Below are positions 33,016 to 48,000 of a stretch of 64,000 nucleotides of DNA, one piece after another. The stretch's first letter is position 1; each line of letters opens with the position of its first letter. The notes below the pieces were generated by a model. It searched no databases. It was not told the origin of the DNA and worked only from the letters and a program-made list of their open reading frames with translations. The translations under genes were made by a program, and so were the position numbers. The DNA is from Mactromeris polynyma (taxonomy: Eukaryota; Mollusca; Bivalvia; Venerida; Mactridae): the NCBI GenBank assembly GCA_032209605.1, contig JASFXZ010000005.1, positions 31,732,905 through 31,796,904 on the forward strand, given 5' to 3'.

Positions 33016-36000
33016 GTAAGTACCTTTTTGAGTTTTGGAGCAATTTGTATTAAAAAGCTTTAGGAAGATATTGTGTATTTTGTTTTTAAGATGTTAAAAT
33101 TTTGCTTTAGCATTCTAGTCCTAGTGTCATTAATTAGAATTTAGCTTCATTGTTTGGTAAAAGCAATGGATATAATTTCTGGCAAACTGTTTGTCAATTT
33201 AACTTGCAGAATAATAATGTGTTTCATTTTTTATATAATATTATCAAATATATATATCTAATTTCAGACATGCAGCAAAAAATTTCAAAAAAGTACACTT
33301 GCATCTCGTGCTCGCAGTAAAAGCCCTTCAACTGGTCTATGGGTGCCGCCACCAGCTAAAGCTACCAAGGGCTCAAAAGTTTCTTGGCAGGTAAGATGCT
33401 CATAAATTTAGTTTAGTGTGAATCCCAGTGTTCAGTGAGTAAGCAGATTATACATTAAAATTTTACATTGGAGGTTTAAAACTTTAATTCTAGGTTACGC
33501 AAGGTGGATAAAGTCTTGTGCTTATTTAGATTCAATTAATTTCAAATGTATTTCATGAAATTTATATTGGGCCTAATTTATATTATCATCAATGAATCAG
33601 TCTGTCTTTGGTTTGCAAATCTGCTTATGTAAGTTTTTGAGTGAAATATGATTTTCTTTACTTTTGAGTCTAATATATCTTACCTGCGTGACTTTATATA
33701 GAGGTGAATAGTAATCACATTATAATATTTCACTGAGATACATTGTTTCTTGTACAGTATAACTAATAATTTGAATTTTATTTCTAAAGATCTAAAAGCT
33801 AGTTGTGCATTCTGAGGATTTGATGCAAAAGTGTTGTAACTGATTGTTTACCAACACTGAGTTACAGCAGTTTTGTACCAACACTGAGTTACAGCAGTTT
33901 TGTACCAACACTGAGTTACAGCAGTTTGAGTTACAGCAGTTTTGTACCAAAATCATATTATGTTCTAGAAAGCTTACCTTACATGAATCATGTTAGAGTT
34001 ACCCGTAATAGGAGTTTAACAACTCATTAGATGTTTATAGAATTCTGTGTGATGTTAAGAAAGAATGGTTCTTCAACAGTTGGAAACATTTTACAATAAC
34101 ATGACTAGGTCATGTAGATTCAATAACATGTACTAAGCATTTTCTCCCAAAATGTGTTATATCATTTGTGTCTGGGAAACTTCATAATTGAAACTGTACT
34201 TCCAATAGTATATTTTATTGTGGATATTTATTTTGTGTTTTAAAGAAAAAAGTAAACAAGTTTCCAAAGGTGGGACGTTAGTTTAGCACAGTTTAGTATA
34301 GGAATAGGATGTTCTGCATGTGTATATAATGCTCCATACTAAAACAGAGAACAAACTAGTTATTGCTGAAGACTTCCGATAATTGTTATGGATTTTGGAG
34401 ATTCTGTCCTTTTATAATTCTTTTTCATATCTTTCTTTTGGTGGAATATCTGTGATAATGCTTCATAATTAATAGTTACTGGTTTTGAACAAACTGTAGA
34501 TGTTTACTTATTCAGGTTTCCCTCTAGGATATTAAGATAGAAGTTTTGAGTGATCTATGTTCATAAAAAATTAAGAGTCTTTCTATGTGATTTTATCTAA
34601 GATTTGTTAAAAATTAGCGGTTCAGGATTCCAAATAAGGAGTTATAGAGAACCCTGCAAACTTGGTGAATAGTACAAGGCAATTTTATAACTATATCAAA
34701 TGAACAACATTTTATATTCATTGATAGCAGATGGAGCTCTGTAACGAAGCATTGATCACATTTATTTCCTCCATAGAAATAGTCTGAGAATACTTTAGAT
34801 TAAATTTATTTCGTTCGTTTACATTTGCTAGAATTATGTTTTGCCTACTGACATTTTATAACATTTTTGTTATTTTAAACTTCTACTTGTAGGTATTTCT
34901 TCAGAATAGCAAATTTCTATCTTTATACAAATACTTGCCGCCTGTATTAGGTAGTGCCTTCTTTTGTGCTTTTGCAATTATGCAATAAAAATGTATAATT
35001 ATGACAATACAACCTGACTAGTGATAGGCTGAAAGCTTCAGCTTACAACTATTTTTGCTGATGTCTAATAAAAACTGGTGCAAATAATCTGTATCCTGAT
35101 GTATTTTCAATAAATTGAATCTTTAAGAATTTTGTTGGTGTTATTTAAATATGGAATAGGAGCAACACTTCATATATTCTATCATTACACATTGAGAGGT
35201 GAAAACATAATTAGTCTTGCTGCATATACTTTTGTAAATATAGAATCTACTTGTACGGGGGTTCCACAATGGGCTGAGTCTCAAGGGTCATGTACAGGGG
35301 TTCCACTATGGGCTGAGTCTCAAGGGTCATGTACAGGGGTTCCACTATGGGCTGAGTCTCAAGGGTCATGTACAGGGGTTCCACTATGGGCTGAGTCTCA
35401 AGGGTCATGTACAGGGGTTCCACTATGGGCTGAGTCTCAAGGGTCATGTACAGGGGTTCCACAATGGGCTGAGTCTCAAGGGTCATGTACAGGGGTTCCA
35501 CTATGGGCTGAGTCTCAAGGGTCATGTACAGGAGTTCCACAATGGGCTGAGTCTCAAGGGTCATGTACAGGGGTTCCACTATGGGCTGAGTCTCAAGGGT
35601 TATGTACAGGGGTTCCACTATGGGCTGAGTCTCAAGGGTCATGTACAGGGGTTCCACTATGGGCTGAGTCTCAAGGGTCATGTACAGGGGTTCCACTATG
35701 GGCGGAGTCTCAAGGGTCATTTTGACCATTTTATAGCTGAGAAAACATTTGACCCTTCAGCCAGAATCTTTAAGGTCAAAATGTGACTTTTGGGAAATTC
35801 CAGGGATCAAAGTGTCAACTGCAGGGTCAAATGGAACCCCTACTTGTATTGCTTTCATGTGTGCTTAGACGTTTTGTCTTCCATCTCTCTGTATAATGTG
35901 TATCATGTTTGAGGGATTCTCATGTTTTATGTAAAGCATTTATGTATTGTTTTGTATCAGTGTGCGAATCCATTGTGGTACAAACCATCAAATAGTGGAA

Positions 36001-39000
36001 AATGTTGCAAGGGACGTCATCGAAGACAGAAAGTGTATAAAGTATGACAACATCTTGGTGTCAAGCACCCATACAAATTGTTTATGCTTGCATGCTTCCA
36101 CTGTATGGTATATGTATGAAATAATTGTACAATGCATTATGGGATTACAATGCTTTGCATGTTCCGTTTCAATACAACTTCACAAATGTGATATTTTATT
36201 TATTTTTTACTTTGTTCATACATTTTTTTCATATTTGCTCCAACATACGATTTTAAACACTTAAATGCACACTCTCATATATTTTTGTCTTTTATAATTT
36301 TGTTGTTTTAATTATTCATATCTTATTTTGATAAAAACAGCTTTCATCTTTTTTGTCTACATAAGGATGTTTTTCTTATTATTAAATGAATATTTCGTTA
36401 CCATCATATAAAAGTTCAATGAATTGTGATGTCAATACATATATAAGTGTTCACTTCTTCATGATAAATTGTTAATTTTGTATTCTAATATACTCATAAA
36501 ACTTTGTTTTCTTATTTTGCATTCATACCTAAGATATTTAAAATCTCATAGTTCTTGAACATACTAGGTCTGAGAGCAAATTCTTTGCCATAGAATAAAG
36601 ACAGGCTGTTTACGATTGTGACATATGGCTAATTAATATTTAATTAAGACAATTCCTATAACTGTATGATACATTGATGTCAGCTATCTGTACTTGAGGC
36701 AGTGATATGGGCGTACTGTAATTATTGGTAGGACTACAAGTCAATTATTGATAGTTACATTATTGATGGGTAATTACTGACTTTGATATGCTTTGGTGGT
36801 AATGTCAGCATGCAATATCAATTTACTGCTTGTACATGTAAACCTTGGGTATGAGCATAATTCCCTTGTTTCCATCAAGAAATGGAGCACATTGATTTTT
36901 GTTGCTCAAATCATCGGGTTATTTTATGAGATAATGTTTTTGTGCCAATCACCATCTGTCATAAAATCATGTTTTGAGAAACACGAAAAATCGGTCAATG
37001 GCGCTTGAGTTTGTGATGCTTATATCTCAAGAAGTGCTTGATTTAGAGTAATGAAACTTCATGACATTAAATTGCACACCTGGGATTTTTCAATTGGGTT
37101 TATTTAGCAAGAGCATAGTTATGCCCCCTTGATCAAGTAAGGTTCTGGTTGTATCAAACTATTTTTGTCATAGGTGAAATTAAAGTTGTTTTCTTGTAGC
37201 TATAAGTTGACAATAATTTAGAATGTTAGAAAGGTAGAATGTTGGACTGCTAATTGTTGTTCAAGATTATACTGGTATTGTTAGTCTTCATAAAGGAAGA
37301 AAGGCCATAAAAAGAAAATGTTTTGCTGACAAGCAATGATAAAATCCAAAAAAATCTAACTTCTATAATCGGACTAATACTGTAGTCATGAGTAATAATC
37401 TTGCTTACTTTACGTGTAACCTAGGTACCCGAGGTGGATTCTGTAGCATGGACGGTATGAGAGAGAGAGTTTCTAGTTCTGCTCGAGTTCTTGTTTATCT
37501 TATATTTATATATGTGGTGTTACAGTTTATATTAAGTTTGGTCTTGCATGCACAGTTTTTCATAACTCATTATGTTTAATCTGATTAAACTCAATTCCAC
37601 TTCACTATTGTAAAGCTACATGAGCAGAGTGTCTCTGAGAGCTGATTTTAATTAGATTGATTACAATGTTGTCTGGTTCTCATAGTATCAAACACTGTCA
37701 TATTCAGTAACTTTTAATTATGTTTGTATGACCACAGTATAGTCAGACAACAATGAACTGGCACTCATTAATCTCTGCTACTCTTCTATGACAAAATAAA
37801 TATTGTCCGACAGTACTAGTAATGTATACATGATAAAATTGATTGGATCATTGATTTCATTGCTGTTAATGAACTCAGGGGTTCCACTGGCTGCTGAATA
37901 TCTGGGGTCATTTTGATAATTGTTTACCATACCATCGCCAAATACCTACTATTTAGAGAAAAATTGACCCTTCAGCCAGAATCCTGAGGGTCAAAATGTG
38001 GCAATTTGGAAATTCCTGGGATCATATGGTCAACTCCAGGGGCAACCCCTGGAACTACTAGGCATGTGTTCAAATATTTGGACTATCTGAATCTAAATCA
38101 ACAGCTTTTTTGTTCTGACTGCTGTATGATAATCACTGTATTATGTGGGCTGGGCCGTCCTTCACATTCCATCATTATTTAGGTTGATCACATGTACAGA
38201 TATATTTATATATTGTTATGTTTTGGCTAAATGATGAAGTTGGAGTCGCTAGTATATCATATATTCTGTGTACGTTGCTTGCAAATTGCAATAAATACTA
38301 ATTTCCATAAGTCTCAATGTATTCATTGTTTTAAAAATATCGCCAACTTATAGGGTCAACTTGCAGGGTCAAATGGAACCCTTGATATAAGTGAATAATA
38401 TTTTTTTCACTTTTTTTCAATGACATAATGACCAGCATAATTGGATTTATATAATGTGATCCAAGAAAAACAGCATATGTGAAGTAATCAGACATTGCCT
38501 TGTATAAATGTAAATCAATTTAATGTGTTCAAACAATGGAATGTATGTTTATATTTAACAGAAGTTTATTGATATTGTGATTCAAGAATTCACTTAGATT
38601 GCATGCTGCACAAAATGTGCATGATAGTGTATAAAACACACATCTCTAGTTGTCATATGAATTGTTAGAATGGTTGGACTAAAACTAACCATGTTGTATA
38701 TTGAAACTGTTCTCTTAATTATTCCAATTGCAAATCAATAATTGATTTTAAAATTCTTTCTCTCATTAAGTGTTTACATTATGTTACAGCTCGACATTCA
38801 GACTAAGAAATTTTATGTTTTATAAGATTGTATGCAATCTTTTCCATAGTATCTGTGTTACTTCAGTACTCTTATCATAGTTTATATACTGTTATTCTGC
38901 ATAAGATGCAAACATTCTAAATCAACAACTTTACAATGACTTTATTACTAACACCTGGAGAGTTGAGTTGGATATTTACTGTAAGTAAACTATATAGTAC

Positions 39001-42000
39001 AGGAAGCAATGTTCTTATACACAGGGGTCCTCGCATAGACTAGAGATACATACACCTAGGGATGCACTCAGAATGGAAGACCTTAGCACAGACGAGGAAG
39101 ATAGGGTTCACGGTGAGATGAGGGGATATGAAAATAAAATAGAAAACCTTATGTATGAAGTAGGGACCCTTAAGAATGAGGTACATCTTGCTGAAACTTT
39201 TGTTCTGAACATGTAACGTGTAGCACGTATTGTCCCCTGTATTGTGTAGCTTTGGTGACTTTAATGGTGTTTATTCCTGAAGAGCTTGCTGAGTGATGGT
39301 GACCAAGTGGCTAGTTTCAGAGTCAGGATATTAGACTTGCATGAACATCTTTAGTAAATCTATTGTCTATTACAATAGTTTTGGAGTGTGTTACAAGGTC
39401 GGGGTCACAATGTTTAACTCAAAGACTAACTGTGTGAGTTTGTCGTGCTGCTACTAATATTATTCATGATTTTTGCATTGTGTAGGATTGTTTTGAATTA
39501 ACTTTTATCTGGGGTATAATCTTTCTCTTTACTAGTTATTTCCTCTTTGTTTGGACAAAAGATTGTGAAATTAAATCTGCAATATTTCGTCGGATATGTA
39601 TAAATATATAATTTTCTAAAGCGGTGTAGTGTTTCTCTAATCTTTTGAGTTTGATATTTTTTCTCTTGAGAACTTCCATCTCACTCTATAAAAGGGGTGA
39701 AAGAGAGATACCAATTTATGTTCATAAACATGTTTTGCTTTTATGGGATCTATTCAGTTCAGAAAGCTCTTCGGGTATAAGAACGTACAGTTATAGAAGT
39801 GTTCTGTTTGATACCAGTAAGTGTCCTGACGCTGTTTCCTGATGTATGTAAAGTGTAATCAATATGATCCCCGTATATATACACACTTCCTGGTAGATGT
39901 TGTACATGTACTCGTATGGAAACAATATTTGGTATTTATTGCACAGCACAATTCTCAGCTTCCCTCTGCTCTCTGTACTGCTTGCCTACGTTCCTCATAG
40001 TTCTACATGTATAACTCTTGCTTATGTCTTGTAGATCTAGTTTATGTAAGGTCATACAAATGTGTCTGTCTCTTGTACACTGACTGATCCTATTCTTTCA
40101 GGAATGCTTCACTGCAACTCCATTATAATGTGATCGGTTATTACGCGATCTCCATTATAACGCGATGTTGTCGTGGCTCCTGATTTTTTTAATGAAAAAT
40201 CATAAAATTTGTTTAAAAAAGGAAGAAAAATTCTTCAAAATCATCAGCTTTTTCCGTGATCTGCCGTATGCAGTTAGTTTAGACACATTTATTTGCATGA
40301 ATTGTCATGTAATATACAGTAAATGACAAGATAACAAAGTGCTTGTTATAGACAAGTGGATAGAATTGGAAATACTCTCCACAGCATACTATGTATCGGT
40401 ACAAGATATGGCGACTTAACAGCGGAATTTGATAGGATAGGACTGTATTATTTGTATTTAGGAACACTATCATTTATGGCTAAAAATTCTTTCGGTAAGA
40501 AAATCTCTGTCTACTGAACAGGCTTTTTTACAAAATGTTGCAGGAAACAGGCATACTTTTTATGGACCTCATATATATTATATATAACAAATGCTTTCCA
40601 GTATTTCTTTGCTTCTGATATCGTTGATATCTATGTATTGTAAAAAAAATATTGATAAATGTGAAATTCAACTTTAAATATCAATTTTTGGGGAAAACAT
40701 TTTTGTTTGACAGTAAAAACCTACGTTGGCTCGTACTGATTGCAGCTTTGAATGCTGAATGCTATGCTTTCTTGCCTCACTATCTCCTTAAGCCAACTTT
40801 AATGTCACAAAAATTGAAAAATATGGTCTGCTTCTTTTGTAAAACAAATATTGTTTATTGTAAATAATGTATTATACTTGATAAAATATTTTTTTAATTT
40901 AATAATTTTCAACTAATTGTAATACACTGAACATGCTTACCTAATATTAGCATAAATGATTTTGTAATAAGTTGTGTTTTCTCTTTCATAAGATTTAATG
41001 ATAGTAGAAATGATAAAGCATGTTTTAATAGATGAAATATCATTAGGCAGACTCGTTGAAACAGAAGCACAGGGCTGATGTTCATTGGTAAATTTTTAGG
41101 AATATTCTGTGATTTTGAATGAGCATTTCAAAGTTAAAAGACATCGTTTCAGAATGGGTTTCTTTTAGTGTGATTATATATAAGTTGTATAATCTTTGTG
41201 GTACATTACATAATATTTAATGAAATCTACTGTTTGTTCAGGTTGAATTACAGCGAACATTACGTCATAAAGATCGACAAGAAGATGAATTGAACACATC
41301 GAGACGTGTACTAGAGGAACAGGAGTACGAGATAGAGGAATATAGGAGTGAATTAACTTATAGTGAACGTGAGAACAGAATCTTGAAACAAAGTATGGGA
41401 ATACTGCGAGACGAAGCCGAGTGTGTCAGGTAACAGTAGCTAACATATCACAACCAGGGCTGATCTTAGCTGTCCCACACAGGGCTGATCTTAGCTGTCC
41501 CACACAGGGCTGATCTTAGCTGTCCCACACAGGGCTGATCTTAGCTGTCCCACACAGGGCTGATCTTAGCTGTCCCACACAGGGCTGATCTTAGCTGTCC
41601 CACACAGGGCTGATCTTAGCTGTCCCACACAGGGCTGATCTTAGCTGTCCCACACAGTGCTGATCTTAGCTGTCCCACACAGGGCTGATCTTAGCTGTCC
41701 CACACAGGGCTGATCTTAGCTGTCCCACACAGGGCTGATCTTAGCTGTCCCACACAGGGCTGATCTTAGCTGTCCCACACAGCCAAATACAGGGGCATTA
41801 ATCATAAACGTTTTATGACTCAGACTTAGACTTCAATTCCGCAGAAGTTTAAATAACCAGTATTTCTTTTCAATTAAATGTAAACTAATGATATTTTGTC
41901 TGAATAATTGTTGTTACCCATTCTATACTTTTGCCAATTTTTATTAAAATCTGTATTGTTATAATAACGCAGGAGCAAAAATAACATTCAACATTTTCAA

Positions 42001-45000
42001 GTCTGAGGATGAGTTTCAGTCTTAAAATGTTTGTGAATAAATCCCCAGGCCTCATTCACAGTTCAAAATACATTCCTTTTTGCCAATCTCAAGATACATT
42101 CCCATTAGATATTGTGTTGATTTTGAGAGGAAGCTTACAAGGATGTTTGCAAAATCTTCTGAGACAGTAAAACTAGAATAATAAAGTTTTAAGCCACAAT
42201 TGAAAGATTACCAATGTACATAATTTGTTGATACATTGTTCAGAAACTTTGACAGTTTCTGTATTATGAAAAAATAATCCACTTTGACTTGGGGTCACTG
42301 ACAACATTGCTTCATTTATTGCCATCAAGGAGCGGTATCACAAAACATTTAGCTAGTTGGTTTCACTTTTTGTTTGCTGACAAAATATAAACCTGAACAT
42401 TTGGCTAACTGATCCAGAGGTAATGGGTTTGAATTCAGTCATAGATTAGATTGCTGCACAGTCTTGGTGATGCCTGAATTTGGAGTAAATACTGGTGAGT
42501 TACCTGGAAGTCATCATCTAGTAATTGATATAAGTTGTGATTCTGACTTGTTTCTATATCTGCAGTGTAATATACCAAGATTTAAACCTTTCATGTTTTA
42601 TGAATGCAGGACAGAAGCTGATGTGTTAAACAGAGAACGTGAAAAGTTGATGAAGAAATTGATTGAAGTAGAGGTGGACGGACAGTCTGCAGCTAAACAT
42701 GCATCACAACTCAGGGATCTTGTTAGAAAATTCAGACAGGTAAATACCAATACAACAATAACAAGACTTGAAGTGTGATGGTAATTTTCTGTGTCATAAT
42801 ATTATTAAATTTGGAAATATGTATTTTACTCATGATTGTTGTCAAATAATTTAATTTGAATTATCTTTCTATGTAAGTAAAGGACATGTTTTGGTGTTGT
42901 CTGTAATTCTTACGCAATGGTTTCATTGATTTCATTAGAAGAAGAATTTTAAATATTTTTTTGTTTGTTTTTGATCCTGAGTTAAGTATATAATTGCTTA
43001 TCATTTATTATAAGCTAATTCATGCTTCCTATGTTTGGGATTTGACCTTCAATAGTAAACTTATTACCTATTTTCCAACAGTGTGCAATTAATTGTTAAT
43101 ACAGAATGTTATGGATTCTATACTTTATGCAAAACTCATTTCGATACCAATTCTGATCCAGGACTCCAGAATATCTCAGACTGACAGTGCTCGTCTTACT
43201 AAAACCAAAGATTTGTTGCTGGAAAAGATTGCTGATTTTGAAGCGACCAATCGTACACTCAGACGGTTGCTACGGGAACAACACAAACAGGAAGCAGCTG
43301 CAGTGAGGCTCAGCGAGCAACGTGATCTGCTCATTAAAAGGCTTGCTGATACGGATATTTCTAATGAGGTTAGTTCATATATTGGATTGGTTCAAATTTT
43401 GGATAACATAACTTACTGTACGAATGCCAGAATGTGGTCATATATTAGAAAGTATAAAATGACTGCTAGAAGTTAGATCTACCTCATAGATTGTAAGACT
43501 CCATCTTGATTCTAATGTTACCAAATAGTTTTACTGACAACCAGTGGTCTGTATTGATCTGTAACAAGTTATAATTACAGTTTAATTTGATTTGTTTCTC
43601 CCTATTCCTTTGGCATTGTCTGTTACATTTTTGTTGCCTTAATATCTTAACTTTGCAACTGACTTAATCACCTTCGTTTGAAACCTGTTCATTTTGTGTT
43701 CATTTTATTTATTTTTTCTTCTATGTACAAACAACAGGGATTTAAGGTATAGTTATTGCACTGTGGCTACATAAATGTGGAATATCCACGTGTGGTTTTG
43801 AGATTCATGGTTGTATTATGTTGTCAAATATTTGGGCTTTTCGTATTTTACTTGTAAAAAGAATGTAAGGACCTTTTCCAGAACTTTTTGCATCTTATTG
43901 ATATAAATGGATAGCATGGACTAATGTTCATGTGAACTCATTGTAGAGATATTAAACCTAGTCAGCTGATTCTGTTATCAGGAATGAAGTATTTTTATGT
44001 ATCCTCAATTTGTGATGTTGACAAACAGCTCCTTCAGATCTCCTATTAATTGTTCAATTGCTGTCCTGCTATTTTGGATATAAATCGTCAAAAAAGTGTC
44101 CAAAGTGCTTCGCTATTTGTATCTACCGATATAATAAATTCCAAGAACTGACTTCCAAGCTTTGTGACACCAGTTATATAGGCACAGTGGTAGAGGGTAG
44201 AGCACCTGGCACCTGATCTGAAGGTCATAGGTTTGAATCCATCACAAACCCTGAGTCAGAATTGAGTACTGGTTAGTAACCCAGGAAGCAGCCATCTAGT
44301 GTAATCAAGTTGTAAGTTTGTATCACAATCAATGTTAAGTAAATCATTTAAACTAGTTATAGACTGGTTTGATGGTGTTGCATGTTGTTATGTGTTTAGC
44401 TAGCTAGATTATTTGTTGTTTGTTAATGACACAAAGGTGATAGACATTCCACACTGTGCACTGTGTATATTTATAATCAAACATATGTCTTATGAGCATC
44501 TTTGGCTGTCGAAATGTTTGTAGCCTTTATCAACATGATTGTAGTGGCAGAAAGCAAATTTACACACACATGTTGCTTGCTGAAACATGAAGAGAAACTA
44601 ATCATTTCTCAGTAGTGAACATCGTGATTCCCCAGATGACGATCTGTCCAAATTTTAAGTGTTAGCACAGTAGAACCCACATTCCATTAGCAATCTTAAT
44701 AGATTCACTGTGAGTGTATATGATCAAAGCTTGTGGTAATGCTTCATAATAGACAATGCAACCTGTCCCTGGAAAACAAACCATTTGTTGCATACAGTAT
44801 AAAAGTGTTTTTAAATATCTTATACCATTTCCATAAAATTTGTGTAACTCAATAGATATTTATACAAGTAATCAGTTGCGAGGTGTGAGGCCATCATGGT
44901 CCACATGTATGTGTGGCCATTGTTTTAGCTTGTTGTTCATACTTTTGAACATCACATGCTTTTATAGTGTAACAATTAAGAATACTGAGGTGATCAGCCA

Positions 45001-48000
45001 ATGCAAGCATGTTTTGGAAGATATTGAGTATAGTATATATACATGTACTATAGAAGGGATAGAACTCATGACAATCTCCTGTGACATTGACATATATGAA
45101 CTTGATTTCTTATTTGTTACAACTTGCTTCATTTCTTTTATTTGTTTTAAGTATGAATTGATAGTGATATATTTTCAAATCAGCATTCAGTTTGGCTGTC
45201 TTACCTTGTTTAAAACATGATTAACAGGAAACATAACAAATATAATTCTTAATTCATCATGTATTTACAGAGGTTGAAATCTGAATTGTTAGACCGTGAC
45301 AGAATGATCGCCGAACTGCGTGTACAGATTGAATCTAACAGGGTAAGGTTTGACATTCTATGTTTCACTCTTCCACGTATATGAACATCCTTTGTGCGTG
45401 TATTCTCCGTGATTTCAATACCTGTATGTTTTGAACTAATACATTCTGCTGTATCGTGATTGTGCCATGTTGTTTATTTAACAGTCTGTGTTGCACTGTT
45501 GATGTTTAAACGCCTGCGGTTTTTGCTCTGGGTTTTCAGTTATTTGTTTCAGCTTCTTACTCTAAACACCCCGGAGTATGCAGCTTATTGTCTGATATTT
45601 GGATTTTGAACAATTGAATATAAGTCTGTTGATTAATGATGGGCGTTGTTTTGTGATTAATATCCTGGGTTTGATTTACCAAAAAAATCTTTCTTGTCCA
45701 ATCATTTGTTACTGTTGGCTGATAATGGGAGAAATGCAATTCCCCCTTCTCTGCATGCAACATAATCATGCTTTCCTCCAGTGTTCTGTCCCGCTACATG
45801 TACTGAATTGTGCTGTAGAAAATACATAAATCATTGTCATAATGTATTCGTATATTTAAATTATTTTATTTGCTGATATTTGATTGGCGAAATTTTGAGT
45901 TTCAAGAACATCATGTGAATTTAAAATTAAGCTGCAGAAACTGCAAATGCTGACTAGTTGTCAAGCCATTGTACCAGTATTCTGCCTTTTCATTCCTTGT
46001 TTTACCTATTTAAGGGCTGTATGAGTAAAGGCCCTCGACCCCGGAATGTAGGTGCCTGCTTGAAGGTGAAACTTACAAATTATTGCAAAGATTTCATTCA
46101 GCCATTCAGTAGTAGCTTTGTCATATATCCAGACCAGCAGTACGAAGCTTGTTGATAAATTAATGTGTTTGTATGTTCCTCAATAAATGCTGAATGGATA
46201 TGGTTTAGGGGGATGGGACTAGGTTGGTTGTAGAATCAAATGTGTGTGTTTGTTTTAAATGGTAGGGACTAGATTAGTTCTGGCATTTGTTTAAAGGGGA
46301 AGGACTTGGTTAGTTCTAGCATCTAATTAGGTGTATTTGTTCATTTATCGTGGGCAGGCTTTTCTAACACGGTTTGGGACAGATAGGGTAGGTATTTATA
46401 AGAGGCTGGCATTTATTAAGGAATATGCAATGGATTTTTTTTAAATAGACTGCAATTTAGCTTTTATTTTTGAGTCAATATTACTGTTAACTAATTATCA
46501 TGTAGTTAGGGTATATCTTGTACATGCAGTAGTGTTCACATTGTAAGCTGCCATTTCACATGATTTGAGTAAATTGTCAAAAGAAGTTTAAGTGAAGCTT
46601 AATTTGTTGTACTTAACAGAGTTCTTACAATTCAGCTAGTAGATTTCTATCACAGAATTTGTAGTGCCTTAGCAGGCCTTAATAGATGTGCTTTTGGTTT
46701 ATTTTTTGTTAGCTGTATGCTTTTTGGCACAACTTGTGTAAAAAGTAATATAATTTCTTCAAATTCCTAGTGTGTATAATTCAATGAGTTCTTGTAAACC
46801 AGGGACAATTGGTTATATTTCTTGTTCATTTTTTATGGATTTTTTTTTCATTATTTGTATGTATGTTATTTCTCCATATTCCTATTCTTGCAATCAGTGG
46901 ATATCGATGAAGATGTTGAAACGAGTTAGAACAAGGCTAACACCTGTAATATTCAATGTTCAGTTTTCACTATCACTGTCATCAGTTTTGTTTATGTGAA
47001 CAATTCATTGTTGTTAATGTGATTTGTCACTTTGTACCTCAAATGTATGGTCTATTCTCGTGTTCTGTTTGCGTATATGTGATAGTTCCTCATATTACCT
47101 TGACATATGGCCTTCAGAATGATTTCTAGTGCATGTTGCTTATATTGTATAGAATTGTTCTTAATCACAGTTTCCAGTCCAAACCATCATTTAGAAATTA
47201 CTGACATGTCATTATTATTTACTTTGTTGACTTTTGAATACTACTGTTCTGGAACGATAATGTGACTCCCGCACAAACTGTCAGATGTGTCTCTGTCTTG
47301 TAAACTGAAAAGGCTAGCTCCTTACATGTCTACAATTTGACTAGTAAATATGGTGAACAGGGTAAGCTTGTAAAGTGACTTCGCTTACCATCACAGAATG
47401 CCTTTGGTTCTGAAAAAGACATTAAATTGTTGGTTTATATTGATACACTATCATTCTAAAGAAACTTCACAACCTAGGCTTTGTATTGACTCATCCACAT
47501 TCTACTTGGGATCTTGTTTGTATAGGAGAGATTAAGTTGTTACAGGGAACGCGACATACAAAACACATTATCATTTGAGAACAGTGGTAGTACAATCATC
47601 CACAGTAGTTTACATGTAGGCAACATTTCTGTTGCATTCAATTAGTTTGCCTAAATTCATAAATGTATGTCACATTGTTATGTATACCTAGTATTTTCAT
47701 CAAATTTGATAAGTTAAACAAGGAAAATACAGTCCTATGTAGTTTTCACATCTATGCATTGTCACTTTATGCCTGTTGTGTATTGATAATTACTGGCATG
47801 TGTTTCATGGCTGTTTGTGACTAATGAAGAGTGCCTTTGAAAGTACTGGGAACTGCGGGTTTGTGCCCCGAGGGATCTGAGGGTCCATGGCCCTTCATCT
47901 CAGTCTATGGAGATTTTAAGGTCTTGCTGTCCGATGTTCATTCAGAATGAAAGTATTGTATGGTCTTGGTTTTTCTGTCTGAGGTCACTTCATGTCTGTC

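Larger units (their letters stand above)
33391..39024. other. ODF2 intron 2 (5.6 kb)
   Basis: Largest visible intron. Contains the 27-bp and 39-bp arrays and two copies of a GGGTC-type element, listed separately. The open frames at 35947-36264, 36793-37008 and 37388-37579 show no ODF2-like or other domain. A short alternative exon could be hidden here. Confidence 0.4.

Noticed and set aside
35132..35729. Open frames of 197 (+) and 160 (-) codons
   Set aside because: Artefacts of the 39-bp (13-codon) minisatellite.
41456..41780. Regular direct repeats reminiscent of CRISPR
   Set aside because: Units are contiguous with no unique spacers and the context is an animal gene intron.
44840..45220. 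126-codon frame in ODF2 intron 6
   Set aside because: Composition is intron-like, with no domain and no exon-type splice signals.
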